Source: Bordetella genomosp. 11 (lineage in GTDB: Bacteria > Pseudomonadota > Gammaproteobacteria > Burkholderiales > Burkholderiaceae_B). From it: a stretch of 64,000 nt of DNA. The stretch lies in the NCBI RefSeq assembly GCF_002261215.1, contig NZ_NEVS01000004.1, forward strand, positions 248,001-312,000, written 5' to 3'. How positions within the stretch are numbered: the stretch's first letter is position 1; the number at the start of each line of letters is the position of its first letter. Position numbers and translations under genes: made by a program. This document shows, in pieces, positions 8,211-16,839 of this stretch. The notes beneath the pieces were generated by a model, which worked only from the letters and a program-made list of their open reading frames with translations, searched no databases and was not told where the DNA came from.

Positions 8211-8437
8211 TAGCCGGTGCAGCGGCCGTGGGACGGCGCTAGGGGCGTTGAAGTCCACGATGCCTGGCGGTAATAGTCCCGGAACATTCTTAAGCCATCT
8301 GCAATGCCTCTATGCTCTAATACTTTTCGCCGCGCGCGGCGGCTACTGCCTGGCGCAGTGCCGCGGCGCCTGCGCGCGGCAAGCGCGCATCGCCACACGA
8401 CGCAGCGGAAAAACAAAACGGAGACAAAGGACACAGG

Positions 8438-9451
8438 ATGGACCAGACACGACGGAAGTTGATGCTTACCGCCGCGGGCGGCGCTGTGCTTGCCGCGGCA
8501 TCGGTACGGGGTGCGCTTGCGGCAGCCCCTTTCCGCTACAAGTACGCCAATAACCTGCCCGCCACGCATCCCATGAACGTGCGCGCGCGCGAAGCCGCCG
8601 CGGCGATCGCCAAGGATACGAACGGCCGTTTCCAGCTGGATATCTTCCCCAGCAGCCAGCTGGGCTCGGATACCGATACATTGAGCCAGCTGCGCGCCGG
8701 CGCGGTCGAGTTCTTCACGCTGTCCGGGCTGATCCTTTCCACGCTCGTGCCGACGGCCTCCATCAGTGGCGTGGGGTTTGCGTTTCCCGACTACGACACG
8801 GTATGGAAGGCCATGGACGGCCGGTTGGGCGAGTTCATCCGCGGCGAGATCAAGGCCAAGGGCCTGCTCGTGATGGACAAGATCTGGGACAACGGATTTC
8901 GCCAGGTCACGACCAGCACGCGTCCCATCAACGGTCCCGGCGACTTCAAGGATATGAAGATCCGCGTGCCGGTCAGCCCGTTGTGGACGTCCATGTTCCA
9001 GGCGCTGGGCGCGGCGCCGGCCAGCATCAACTTCAACGAGACGTATTCGGCGCTGCAGACCCGCATCGTGGACGGCCAGGAAAACCCCCTGGCGATTATC
9101 CAGACCGCCAAGCTCTATGAAGTGCAGAAGTACTGCTCCATGACCAACCACATGTGGGACGGCTTCTGGTTCCTGATGAACCGGCGTGCGTGGGAAAAAC
9201 TGCCGGAGGACATCCAGGGCATCGTTTCCAGGCACATCAACGAAGCCGGCATGAATATGCGCGCCGACACATTCGCATTGAACGGCGAACTGCAAACGAA
9301 ACTGGCGCAGCAGGGCCTGGTTTTCAATACGCCGGACCCAGGCCCCATCCGCGACGCCTTGCGCAAGGCCGGCTTCTATAAGGAATGGCAGGGCAAGTAC
9401 GGCGAGAAGGCCTGGGCCATCCTGGAACAGTCGGTCGGCAAGCTGTCGTGA
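8438..9451 (+). CDS. TRAP transporter periplasmic solute-binding protein (DctP family)
   Basis: Periplasmic receptor that hands an organic acid to the TRAP membrane subunits. 337 residues. The N-terminus has a twin-arginine-like signal (TRRKLMLTAAGG) with likely cleavage after residue 28-29 (ALAA-APF). The family features are present: the binding-site Arg region KIRVPVSP near residue 172, and ALQTRIVDGQENP near residue 208, typical of carboxylate-binding DctP proteins. The stop codon overlaps the start of the permease gene by one base (TGATG). The ligand is probably a mono- or dicarboxylate, but I cannot name it. Confidence 0.93.
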   Translation: MDQTRRKLMLTAAGGAVLAAASVRGALAAAPFRYKYANNLPATHPMNVRAREAAAAIAKDTNGRFQLDIFPSSQLGSDTDTLSQLRAGAVEFFTLSGLILSTLVPTASISGVGFAFPDYDTVWKAMDGRLGEFIRGEIKAKGLLVMDKIWDNGFRQVTTSTRPINGPGDFKDMKIRVPVSPLWTSMFQALGAAPASINFNETYSALQTRIVDGQENPLAIIQTAKLYEVQKYCSMTNHMWDGFWFLMNRRAWEKLPEDIQGIVSRHINEAGMNMRADTFALNGELQTKLAQQGLVFNTPDPGPIRDALRKAGFYKEWQGKYGEKAWAILEQSVGKLS

Positions 9452-11328
9452 TGCCGGGCACGCGCACGCAGGCCGGCGGAACCGGCGGCGCGGCCGCGGG
9501 CCTTACCTGGGTTGCCGGGGCCGATGCCGCGCTGGGCTGGCTGGTGGAGATTCCGGCGGCCATGCTGGTGGTCGCGGAAATCGTCGTGCTGTTCGCCGGC
9601 ATCGTGGCACGCTACGTCTTTCACGCGCCCCTGGTGTGGTCGGACGAACTGGCCTCCATCCTGTTCCTGTGGCTGGCCATGCTGGGCGCCGTGGTGGCAT
9701 TCCGCCGTGGCGAACACATGCGCATGACGGCACTGGTGAACCGCGCATCCCCGGTGGCGCGCGCCTTCCTGGACGTAGTGGCCGTCGCCAGCGCGTTGGC
9801 GTTCCTGCTGATGATCGCCATGCCGGGCTACGAGTACGCCATCGAGGAACAGTACGTCACCACGCCCGCCCTGGAAATTTCCAACATCTGGCGCGCCGCG
9901 GCGCTGCCGGTGGGCACCGCGCTGATGATCCTGATCGCCTTGCTGCGGCTGGCGAGCCGCGGCGCATGGAAGGCGACCGTGGGCGCGGTTGCGCTGGTGG
10001 CCGCCATCGTCGCCGCGATGACGGCGCTGCAGCCGGTGTTCGCGTCGCTGGGCAATGGCAACCTGGTGGTGTTTTTCGTTGTGATCGTGGCCGCCTGCGT
10101 GTTCGCCGGCGTGCCTATCGCATTCTGCTTCGGACTGGCCACTTTCGGCTACCTCGCCTTGACGACCGGGACGCCGATGATGGTGGTCGTCGGGCGCATG
10201 GACGAAGGCATGTCGCATCTGATCCTGCTGGCGGTGCCGATGTTCGTCTTCCTGGGCCTGCTGATCGAAATGACGGGCATGGCCGAGCGCATGGTGGGCT
10301 TCCTCGCCAGCCTGCTGGGCCATGTGCGCGGGGGCCTGTCGTACGTGCTGATCGGCGCGATGTATCTGGTGTCGGGCATCTCCGGCGCCAAGGCCGCTGA
10401 TATGGCGGCGGTCGCGCCGGTGCTGTTTCCCGAAATGCGCAAGCGCGGCGCCAGCGAAGGCGAGCTGGTCGCGTTGCTGTCGGCGACGGGTGCCCAGACC
10501 GAAACCATACCGCCCAGCCTGGTGCTGATCACCATCGGGTCTGTGACCGGCGTATCCATCACCGCGCTGTTCACGGGCGGCCTGCTGCCGGGCCTGGTGC
10601 TGGGTTTGATGCTTTGCTTCGTGGTATGGCGCCGCAACCGCCATGAAAACGCCGGCACGGTCGCGCGCGCGACGCGCGCGGAGATCCTGCGCGCGCTGGT
10701 GGTGGCCCTGCCGGCCCTGGCGCTGCCCTTCGTGATCCGCGCGGCGGTCGTCGAAGGCGTGGCCACCGCCACGGAGGTCTCGACCATCGGCATCGTCTAT
10801 TCCGCCCTGATCGGCTTGCTGGTGTACCGGCGTTTCGATTGCAAGCGCCTGTGGCCCATGCTGGTCGATACCGCGAGCCTGTCCGGCGCCATCCTGCTGA
10901 TCATAGGCGCGGCCACCGGCATGGCCTGGGCGCTGACGCAATCGGGTTTTTCGCACCAGCTGGCCGATATGATGGCGAAGCTGCCCGGCGGCGCGGTGAC
11001 CTTCCTGGCGGTATCCATCGTCGCCTTCGTGATTTTGGGCAGCGTGCTCGAAGGTATCCCGGCCATCGTGCTGTTCGGCCCCTTGTTGTTCCCCATCGCC
11101 AGGCAGATCGGCGTGCACGAGGTCCACTACGCCATGGTGGTGATATTGGCGATGGGCATCGGCCTGTTCGCCCCGCCCTTCGGGGTGGGATATTACGCCG
11201 CGTGCGCCATCAGCCGCGTGGCGCCGGACCGCGGCATGCGCGCCATCGTGGGCTACCTGGTTTCCATCGCCATCGGCCTGGTCATCGTCGCGGCCATACC
11301 CTGGCTGTCCATTGGATTCCTGAAGTAA
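9451..11328 (+). CDS. TRAP transporter fused small and large permease subunits (DctQM)
   Basis: Na+-driven permease partner of the upstream receptor. 625 residues, formed by a DctQ-type domain (four membrane segments, residues about 20-180, with VWSDELASILFLWL and FRRGEHMRM) joined directly to a DctM-type domain (about 190-620, around a dozen segments, with GAQTETIPPSLVLI and PPFGVGYY). Such fusions are common in this superfamily. The ATG at 9451 is taken because it overlaps the dctP stop; the open frame upstream is only overlap. A terminator-like hairpin follows at once, so the operon has two genes. Confidence 0.93.
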   Translation: MPGTRTQAGGTGGAAAGLTWVAGADAALGWLVEIPAAMLVVAEIVVLFAGIVARYVFHAPLVWSDELASILFLWLAMLGAVVAFRRGEHMRMTALVNRASPVARAFLDVVAVASALAFLLMIAMPGYEYAIEEQYVTTPALEISNIWRAAALPVGTALMILIALLRLASRGAWKATVGAVALVAAIVAAMTALQPVFASLGNGNLVVFFVVIVAACVFAGVPIAFCFGLATFGYLALTTGTPMMVVVGRMDEGMSHLILLAVPMFVFLGLLIEMTGMAERMVGFLASLLGHVRGGLSYVLIGAMYLVSGISGAKAADMAAVAPVLFPEMRKRGASEGELVALLSATGAQTETIPPSLVLITIGSVTGVSITALFTGGLLPGLVLGLMLCFVVWRRNRHENAGTVARATRAEILRALVVALPALALPFVIRAAVVEGVATATEVSTIGIVYSALIGLLVYRRFDCKRLWPMLVDTASLSGAILLIIGAATGMAWALTQSGFSHQLADMMAKLPGGAVTFLAVSIVAFVILGSVLEGIPAIVLFGPLLFPIARQIGVHEVHYAMVVILAMGIGLFAPPFGVGYYAACAISRVAPDRGMRAIVGYLVSIAIGLVIVAAIPWLSIGFLK

Positions 11329-11350
11329 AGCGGTGGCGGGCGCCGCTTTT
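11327..11350 (+). terminator. likely terminator of the TRAP operon
   Basis: AAAGCGG and CCGCTTT can pair across a short GC-rich loop, followed by TTTT. The left arm overlaps the stop codon of dctQM. The T tract is short, so strength is uncertain. Confidence 0.55.
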
Positions 11351-11401
11351 CGCGGCTGTCGGCAGTGAACCGGTTGTCGCCGCGCCGGGCGCGGTCCGCG
11401 A

Positions 11402-12370
11402 TTACGGCAGGGCCCGCTGCAAGGCCTGCATCAGGCCTTGCGCATTGCGCATGCCCTGGTCCTCGAAGTTGGTGTTCAGAATCACGTGGGTCTTGCGCAC
11501 GCGTTGCGCCAGCTGCCGTACCCGGCGAGCCATTTCTTCGAGTTCCGCCACGCTGTACTCGTAGTTGAACCGGCTGGAAGATGCGCTGCCGGACGACATC
11601 CAGGCCGCGGCATTGCGTCCGTGCATGCGCACCAGGGCCAGATCGTCGCGCGTGGTTTCCCATATCGCCGGCACGCTGTCTTCCGATGCCGTCGGGGCAT
11701 CCACGACGGTATGGACCGCGCGCAGTTGCCGCAGGAAGTCCAATGTCGACGTGGCCTCCGCGCCTTCGAACCAGGCGCGATGACGGAATTCCACCGATGC
11801 GACGTGGTCCTCCAGCCGGGCCACGCAGTCCGCCACCCGGGCCCGGCCGCGCGTATCCGGCTTGATCCAGCGCGGAAACTGGAAATGCACGGCGCCCAGT
11901 TTGCCCGACATGCGCAGGGGTTCCAGCGCGAAGACGAAGCGGCGCCACGCTTCATCGACGACCTCGCGCGGCAACTGATCGATGAAGCAGACGTCGCCGG
12001 CATTGTGGCGCAAGGCATCCTGCAGGTCGGTATCCAGCGCGGCCAAAGGCGTCTGGTGACCGGTAAACAGGCGGAATGCCTTGATGTTGAAAACGAAGTC
12101 CGGCGGCGTGCGCGTCGCCCAGGCATGGGCATGGCGCGCGGAGGGCAGGGCGTAATAGCTGGAGTCCACTTCGGCAATCGGGAAGTGGGCCGCGTAGTAA
12201 CGCAGTCGCGCCTGTGCGTCGGCGGTGCCGGGTGGATAGAAGCGGCCGCACGCCAGCAGGGTCGGATCCGTCCAGGACGCGGTACCGACCAGGATGGACG
12301 GTGCGCCCGGAAAGCCGGCGGCAGGCTGGGCTGCCCGCTGCCCGGATGGGAAATGCATTGCTTCTGACAT
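11402..12370 (-). CDS. DUF72 (YecE-like) family protein
   Basis: TIM-barrel-like protein of the DUF72 family, whose biochemical role is not established. About 322 residues from the ATG at 12370. Family signatures are VGTASWTDPTL with RFYPPG near the start, EVDSSYYALPS, FVFNIKAFRLFTG, SVEFRHRAWF and the C-terminal LVRMHGRN and HVILNTNFEDQG. The open frame continues upstream, but the Arg/Ala-rich extension there looks non-coding; ATG 12358 is another possible start. A second DUF72 gene of a different subfamily lies at 15749-16669. Confidence 0.88.
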   Translation of the reverse strand: MSEAMHFPSGQRAAQPAAGFPGAPSILVGTASWTDPTLLACGRFYPPGTADAQARLRYYAAHFPIAEVDSSYYALPSARHAHAWATRTPPDFVFNIKAFRLFTGHQTPLAALDTDLQDALRHNAGDVCFIDQLPREVVDEAWRRFVFALEPLRMSGKLGAVHFQFPRWIKPDTRGRARVADCVARLEDHVASVEFRHRAWFEGAEATSTLDFLRQLRAVHTVVDAPTASEDSVPAIWETTRDDLALVRMHGRNAAAWMSSGSASSSRFNYEYSVAELEEMARRVRQLAQRVRKTHVILNTNFEDQGMRNAQGLMQALQRALP

Positions 12371-12578
12371 GAGTCGCGTAGCGGTCCCGGCACGCGTTGC
12401 CGGCCCGGTGCCGGCGCGCCGGCAGATGCCCTGTGCGGGTTTGCCGGGCGCCTGGGCGCTCCGCGGATTATCCCTCAATCCCCCTTGCCACCGGGAGCGC
12501 CTTCACCGCCCATGGCATGCGGGCGGTGGATGGCCGCGGGGCGGTGGGCGCCGGCCCATGTCCCCGCGGCGACGGCGG

Positions 12579-13028
12579 TCAGGCGTTCGCGCGATAGCGG
12601 TCGCGCAGGGCGCGGATCTGATCGTGGTTGCGCAGCACGCCTTCATATTGCCGCTGCACCACCGCCCGGATGTCTTCGGGCAGGGGTTCGCGCAGGGCGT
12701 TGGTGTAATCCTGCTTGGCAACGTCCTCGCCGCGCTCGCATTCCTCCAGGATGGCGGCATCGCTGCGTCCGGTAACGGCTGCCTTCAGGTGAACCCAGCC
12801 GCGATGCACGGCGCCGGCGACGCTACCGCCGGTTTCCGGCTTGCCGCCGAGCCGCGCAACGATGGCCTGAAGTTCCGCGGCGCCCGCCGCGCAATCCTGG
12901 GCGCGATTCTGCAGCAATCCCCGCAGCTCCGGATCCTTGGTGTCCTCGGCTGCCACCTGGAAACCCTTTTCGCCGTTCTTGCAGGTTTCGGTCAGGTCGT
13001 TCAGCAGTTTGACGATACGATCGGCCAT
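12579..13028 (-). CDS. PA2169-family four-helix-bundle protein (DUF2383)
   Basis: 149 residues, almost entirely predicted helix, matching the PA2169 / DUF2383 ferritin-like group. Recognisable segments are LNDLTETCKNGEKGF at the N-terminus, a run of Glu/Asp/His residues compatible with a metal site, and ILEECERGEDVAKQDYTNAL. A strong ribosome-binding site (AAGGAG, 7 bases before the ATG) fixes the start. Members are often stress-associated, but I know of no proven activity. It is transcribed away from the helicase gene. Confidence 0.87.
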   Translation of the reverse strand: MADRIVKLLNDLTETCKNGEKGFQVAAEDTKDPELRGLLQNRAQDCAAGAAELQAIVARLGGKPETGGSVAGAVHRGWVHLKAAVTGRSDAAILEECERGEDVAKQDYTNALREPLPEDIRAVVQRQYEGVLRNHDQIRALRDRYRANA

Positions 13029-13230
13029 GGCATTCTCCTTGGTAGCGGGTGGCGCGCTGTGCCCGCGCGCAGCGCGATTTCCCTGGACCGGACACTTCGC
13101 AAACCGCGTTCCCAGGGGAGCGCCCCGCGCCGGGCTGAGGTTTTATCCAGTATTATTGCGGGCTGTCGTGTCGCCGCTGGCGGCATCTGCCCATCCATGA
13201 GCGTTGTGCCCCGGCTCCTGCCGTCTTCAA

Positions 13231-15306
13231 ATGTCCGAACGTCCCGCCGATGTGCCCGATCCTCTCGCGGACCTCAATCCCAGCCAGCGCGAAGCGGCCG
13301 AATACGGTGCCGGTCCGCGGGACGATGGGCCGCTGTTGGTCATCGCCGGCGCCGGTTCGGGCAAGACGAGCACGCTGGCTCATCGGGTCGCCAACCTGAT
13401 CCTGCGCGGCGCGGATCCACAGCGCATGCTGCTGCTGACTTTCTCCCGGCGCGCGGCCATCGAAATGGAAAGGCGCGTCGGCGCGGTGCTGCAGAAAGTC
13501 CTGCGGCTGGGCGCCGGCCACGTGCCGCCCGCCTTGCCGTGGGCGGGCACCTTTCACGCCATCGGCGCCCGCCTGCTGCGTGAATTCGCGCCGCGCATCG
13601 GCCTGGCGGAAGCGTTCACCATCCACGATCGCGGGGATTCCGAAGACCTGATGGGGATGCTGCGCCACGAGCTGGGGTTGTCGTCGACCGAATCCCGTTT
13701 CCCGTTGAAGGGAACCTGCCTGTCCATCTATTCGCGCGTGGTCAACAGCCAGGCGCCGCTGGACGGTATCCTGAAGGACGTCTATCCCTGGTGCGCGCAG
13801 TGGGAGGACGAACTCAAGCGCCTGTTCCGCGCCTATGTCGAGGCCAAGCAGGCGCAGCAGGTCCTGGACTACGACGATCTGCTGCTTTACTGGTCTGAAA
13901 TGATGGTCCATCCCGACATCGCCGGCGACGTAGGCGGTCGTTTCGAACACGTCATGGTGGACGAGTACCAGGACACCAACCGCCTGCAGGCCGCCATCCT
14001 GCTGGCCATGAAACCCGACGGCCGCGGCCTGACGGTGGTGGGCGACGACGCTCAGGCCATCTATTCCTTCCGCGCGGCGACGGTACGCAACATCCTGGAT
14101 TTTCCCGGACAGTTCAAGGTGCCGGCCAAGGTGGTCACGCTGGAGCGCAACTATCGCTCGACGCAACCCATCCTGGATGCCTCCAACGCCGTCATCGCGC
14201 TGGCGCGCGAACGGCATGCCAAGCAGCTGTGGACGGAGCGCAAGTCCTCGAACCGGCCCAAACTGGTCACGGTCAGCGACGAAGCCGGCCAGGCCCGCTG
14301 GGTGGCGGACCAAGTCCTGGCGCAGCGCGAGGCGGGCGCCACGCTGAAGTCGCAGGCGGTGCTGTTTCGCGCTTCCGGCCACAGCGCGGCGGTCGAACTG
14401 GAACTGACCCGCCGCAACATTCCCTTCGTCAAGTTCGGCGGCCTGCGCTTTCTGGAGGCTGCCCACATCAAGGATCTGCTGGCGCTGCTGCGCTGGGCCC
14501 AGAACCCGCGCGGCCGCATGTCCGGGTTCCGCGTGGCGCAACTGGTGCCGGGCGTCGGGCCGGCGACGGCCGCGCGCCTGCTGGATGCGATGGACGGTGC
14601 GCCCGATCCCCTGGCGGCCCTGGACGCGTTCAAGCCCGGCAGCGCCGCGCGCGAGGATTGGCAGGGATTCGCCCAGGCCTACAAGGATTTGTGCGCCCCC
14701 GGCCTGGCGTGGCCGGCGGACCTGGACGTCGCCTTGCGCTGGTACGCGCCGCACCTGGAGCGCCTGTATGAGGACGCGCGCGTTCGCAGGGCCGACCTGG
14801 ATCAGCTTGCCCGCATCGCGTCCGGCTATGCGTCGCGCGAACGCTTCCTGACGGAGCTGACGTTGGATCCGCCCGACGCGACCAGCGCGGAATCCGGCGC
14901 GCCGCTGCGCGACGAGGACTACATGATCCTGTCGACCATCCACTCGGCCAAGGGGCAGGAGTGGAAGTCGGTCTACGTACTCAACGTGGTGGACGGCTGC
15001 ATTCCATCGGATATGGCGACGGGCTCGGCCGAAGAGATCGAGGAAGAACGCCGCCTGCTGTATGTCGCGATGACGCGCGCCAAGGAAGAGCTGCACCTGA
15101 TCGTGCCGCAGCGATTCTATGTGCACCAGCAGACCGGCATGGGCGACCGGCACGTTTATGGGTCACGCACGCGGTTCATCCCGGACAACCTGGCGCCGTT
15201 GTTCGAAGCCTTGCCCAAACCGCCCGAACTGCCGCCCATGCGGGGCGCCGCGCCCACACCCGTGGCCCAGGTGGATGTGGCGGCGCGGCTGCGCCGGCTT
15301 TTCTAG
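13231..15306 (+). CDS. UvrD/Rep-family ATP-dependent DNA helicase
   Basis: Superfamily 1A 3'-5' helicase, 691 residues. Motif I GAGSGKT (40-46), motif Ia LLLTFSRRAA, motif II VDEYQDTN (near 242), motif III GDDAQAIYSFR, motif IV LERNYRSTQ, motif V STIHSAKGQEWKSVYV and motif VI LLYVAMTRAKEEL are all present, so it should be active. The C-terminus is short compared with UvrD. The ATG at 13231 is used because the open frame upstream begins only with a TTG and lacks a ribosome-binding site. UvrD-like repair or Rep-like replication-restart roles cannot be separated by sequence. Confidence 0.92.
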   Translation: MSERPADVPDPLADLNPSQREAAEYGAGPRDDGPLLVIAGAGSGKTSTLAHRVANLILRGADPQRMLLLTFSRRAAIEMERRVGAVLQKVLRLGAGHVPPALPWAGTFHAIGARLLREFAPRIGLAEAFTIHDRGDSEDLMGMLRHELGLSSTESRFPLKGTCLSIYSRVVNSQAPLDGILKDVYPWCAQWEDELKRLFRAYVEAKQAQQVLDYDDLLLYWSEMMVHPDIAGDVGGRFEHVMVDEYQDTNRLQAAILLAMKPDGRGLTVVGDDAQAIYSFRAATVRNILDFPGQFKVPAKVVTLERNYRSTQPILDASNAVIALARERHAKQLWTERKSSNRPKLVTVSDEAGQARWVADQVLAQREAGATLKSQAVLFRASGHSAAVELELTRRNIPFVKFGGLRFLEAAHIKDLLALLRWAQNPRGRMSGFRVAQLVPGVGPATAARLLDAMDGAPDPLAALDAFKPGSAAREDWQGFAQAYKDLCAPGLAWPADLDVALRWYAPHLERLYEDARVRRADLDQLARIASGYASRERFLTELTLDPPDATSAESGAPLRDEDYMILSTIHSAKGQEWKSVYVLNVVDGCIPSDMATGSAEEIEEERRLLYVAMTRAKEELHLIVPQRFYVHQQTGMGDRHVYGSRTRFIPDNLAPLFEALPKPPELPPMRGAAPTPVAQVDVAARLRRLF

Positions 15307-15319
15307 CGCCGGGCGGCGG

Positions 15320-15559
15320 CTATTTGCGTTGCTTCCCGCTTTTGTCGTGGTCGGCCTTCCAATCGACTTCGTCCTTGGCCGTGGAAACCTTGCGGTCCGC
15401 TTTTTCCGCGACGCCCGGTGAAATCGGGTCGCTGGCCGGGAAGGATTCCTCCACGGCCTCGTCCAGCGCCTCCTGGTAGGTAGGCACCTTGTCGCCCTGG
15501 CGATCGGCGTCCTTGTCGGCCTTGGACTGTCCACCTTGTTTCGGATTTTCTCGCGTCAT
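15320..15559 (-). CDS. small hydrophilic protein with EESFPASDP motif
   Basis: 79 residues, very rich in Lys, Asp, Glu and Gln, with no hydrophobic segment, so probably soluble and largely disordered. The central stretch YQEALDEAVEESFPASDPIS belongs to a short widespread motif (E-S-F-P-A-S-D-P) seen in small bacterial proteins of unknown function. The ATG at 15559 was chosen for its GGAGA ribosome-binding site 6 bases upstream; the first ATG in the frame (15595) lacks one. It is convergent with the helicase gene, 13 bp away. Confidence 0.75.
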   Translation of the reverse strand: MTRENPKQGGQSKADKDADRQGDKVPTYQEALDEAVEESFPASDPISPGVAEKADRKVSTAKDEVDWKADHDKSGKQRK

Positions 15560-15748
15560 GTCGTTCTCCGTCTGTCGCGGCGGATCGGCCCGCACCGTCT
15601 ACCGCGATTCTCTTGGGGGATACGGAACCGGATCATCCCGGCGCCGCCATCTGCCCTGCAGCAATCGGCATGCCTTGGCGCAGCCGCCGGCGACACGGCT
15701 TGCCGGACCATGCGTGCCAACGGGCCGCGGGTGCCGGGATGGGCATTC

Positions 15749-16669
15749 CTAGGCCGGCGCGCCGGATTCCGTGACCGGCTGCATGGGCAGGCGCAGCGCG
15801 CTCATCAATGCGCGCGCGTCGCGCGGCGCCATGACTTTCACATCGTTGTCGAAATAACAATAGACATCGCGAGCCCCCGATGGCCGCGGACGCGGGCCGG
15901 CCAGGCGCGCTCCGCGCGGCGTCCTGCCCCGGGACCAGGCGTCGATGCGGCGTGCCCAGTCCGCGATGGCCTCTTCGCTGTAGCCGCTGCTGTACAGCGC
16001 TTTATCGCCATGCAGGCGGACGTAGGCGAAGTCGGCTGTCGGGTCCTCGAGCAAAGGCCATTTTCCCGCGGTATCCGCCGTGACCAGCGCCACGCCGTAC
16101 CGTCGCAGCATCGCGATGAATTCCGGACGGGCGTAGCTGGGATGGCGGATTTCCACGGCGTGGCGCACGGGACGCCGGGCATCCGTTTCGGTCAGGCTGC
16201 GCCCTTTCATCCGCGGGCCGTGTCGCCGCGCCAGGCGCGCGGCGGCTTCCGTGTCGCGCGGCAGCATATCCAGGAAGGGTTCGATGCGCGCCGCATCCCA
16301 GGGCAGGGTGGGCGGCAACTGCCAGAGGAATGGCCCGAGCTTTTCCCCCAGCGCCAGCACGCCCGAGGCGAAAAAATTCGCCAGGGGTTCGTCGATGTCG
16401 CGCAGCCTGAGCGTGTGCGTGATGAATCGCGGCCCCTTGACCGCGAAGACGAAGCCGCCGGGGGTTTCATCGCGCCAGCGGGCGAACAGCGGCGGGCGTT
16501 GCAGCGAATAGAACGTGCCGTTGATTTCGACCGTGCATACCTGATGCGCGGCGTAGGCCAGTTCGCTGTGCTGCGGCAGGCCCTTCGGATAGAAGCGCCC
16601 GCGCCAGGGTGCGTAGCGCCATCCTGAAATGCCGATGCGAACCGCGGATCGTTGCCGATGTTCAGCCAT
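15749..16669 (-). CDS. DUF72 (YecE-like) family protein, second subfamily
   Basis: About 306 residues. Signatures: RIGISGWRYAPWRGRFYPKGL at the start (given here in full as the family's first strand), EINGTFYSLQRP, FVFAVKGPRFITH, VEIRHPSY, FAYVRLHGDKALYSSGYS and DVYCYFDNDVKVMAPRDA. These are the classic YecE features, more typical than those of the protein at 11402. Start ATG 16669 places the first conserved strand near residue 10; the upstream extension of the frame is rejected as Arg-rich overlap. Function of the family is not known. Confidence 0.9.
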   Translation of the reverse strand: MAEHRQRSAVRIGISGWRYAPWRGRFYPKGLPQHSELAYAAHQVCTVEINGTFYSLQRPPLFARWRDETPGGFVFAVKGPRFITHTLRLRDIDEPLANFFASGVLALGEKLGPFLWQLPPTLPWDAARIEPFLDMLPRDTEAAARLARRHGPRMKGRSLTETDARRPVRHAVEIRHPSYARPEFIAMLRRYGVALVTADTAGKWPLLEDPTADFAYVRLHGDKALYSSGYSEEAIADWARRIDAWSRGRTPRGARLAGPRPRPSGARDVYCYFDNDVKVMAPRDARALMSALRLPMQPVTESGAPA

Positions 16670-16839
16670 GCGTGGGATTCCGACGGGACAATGTAGCCTG
16701 CCGCCGCGTTGCAAGCGCCATGCCGTCCCCGCTCTCGCGGGCCGGCGGAGGCGTCCGGGCCCGGTGCTATCATCGTCGGTTGCTCGAAAGAGAAGCCGCC
16801 CGGCGCGCGGCCCTTTCAAGAGACCTGAAGGAAGGACTT

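Larger units (their letters stand above)
7880..8437. other. 558-bp divergent intergenic region with repeats
   Basis: Lies between the leftward phosphatase gene and the rightward dctP gene. It contains the two direct copies of the 79-bp repeat (8015-8093 and 8132-8210). The part from 8212 to 8437 holds the 5' region of dctP; a purine-rich GGAGACAAAGGACACAGG stretch just before the ATG provides its ribosome-binding site. No convincing protein gene was seen: the small frames here lack a ribosome-binding site and cross the repeats. Confidence 0.7.

Noticed and set aside
9376..11127. 583-codon minus-strand frame opposite the TRAP permease
   Set aside because: Extreme Gln/His/Asp/Arg composition is the antisense image of hydrophobic membrane-segment codons; the plus strand encodes a clear DctQM fusion.
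13153..15153. 666-codon minus-strand frame opposite the helicase gene
   Set aside because: All helicase motifs lie on the plus strand; the antisense frame has no domain features or ribosome-binding site.
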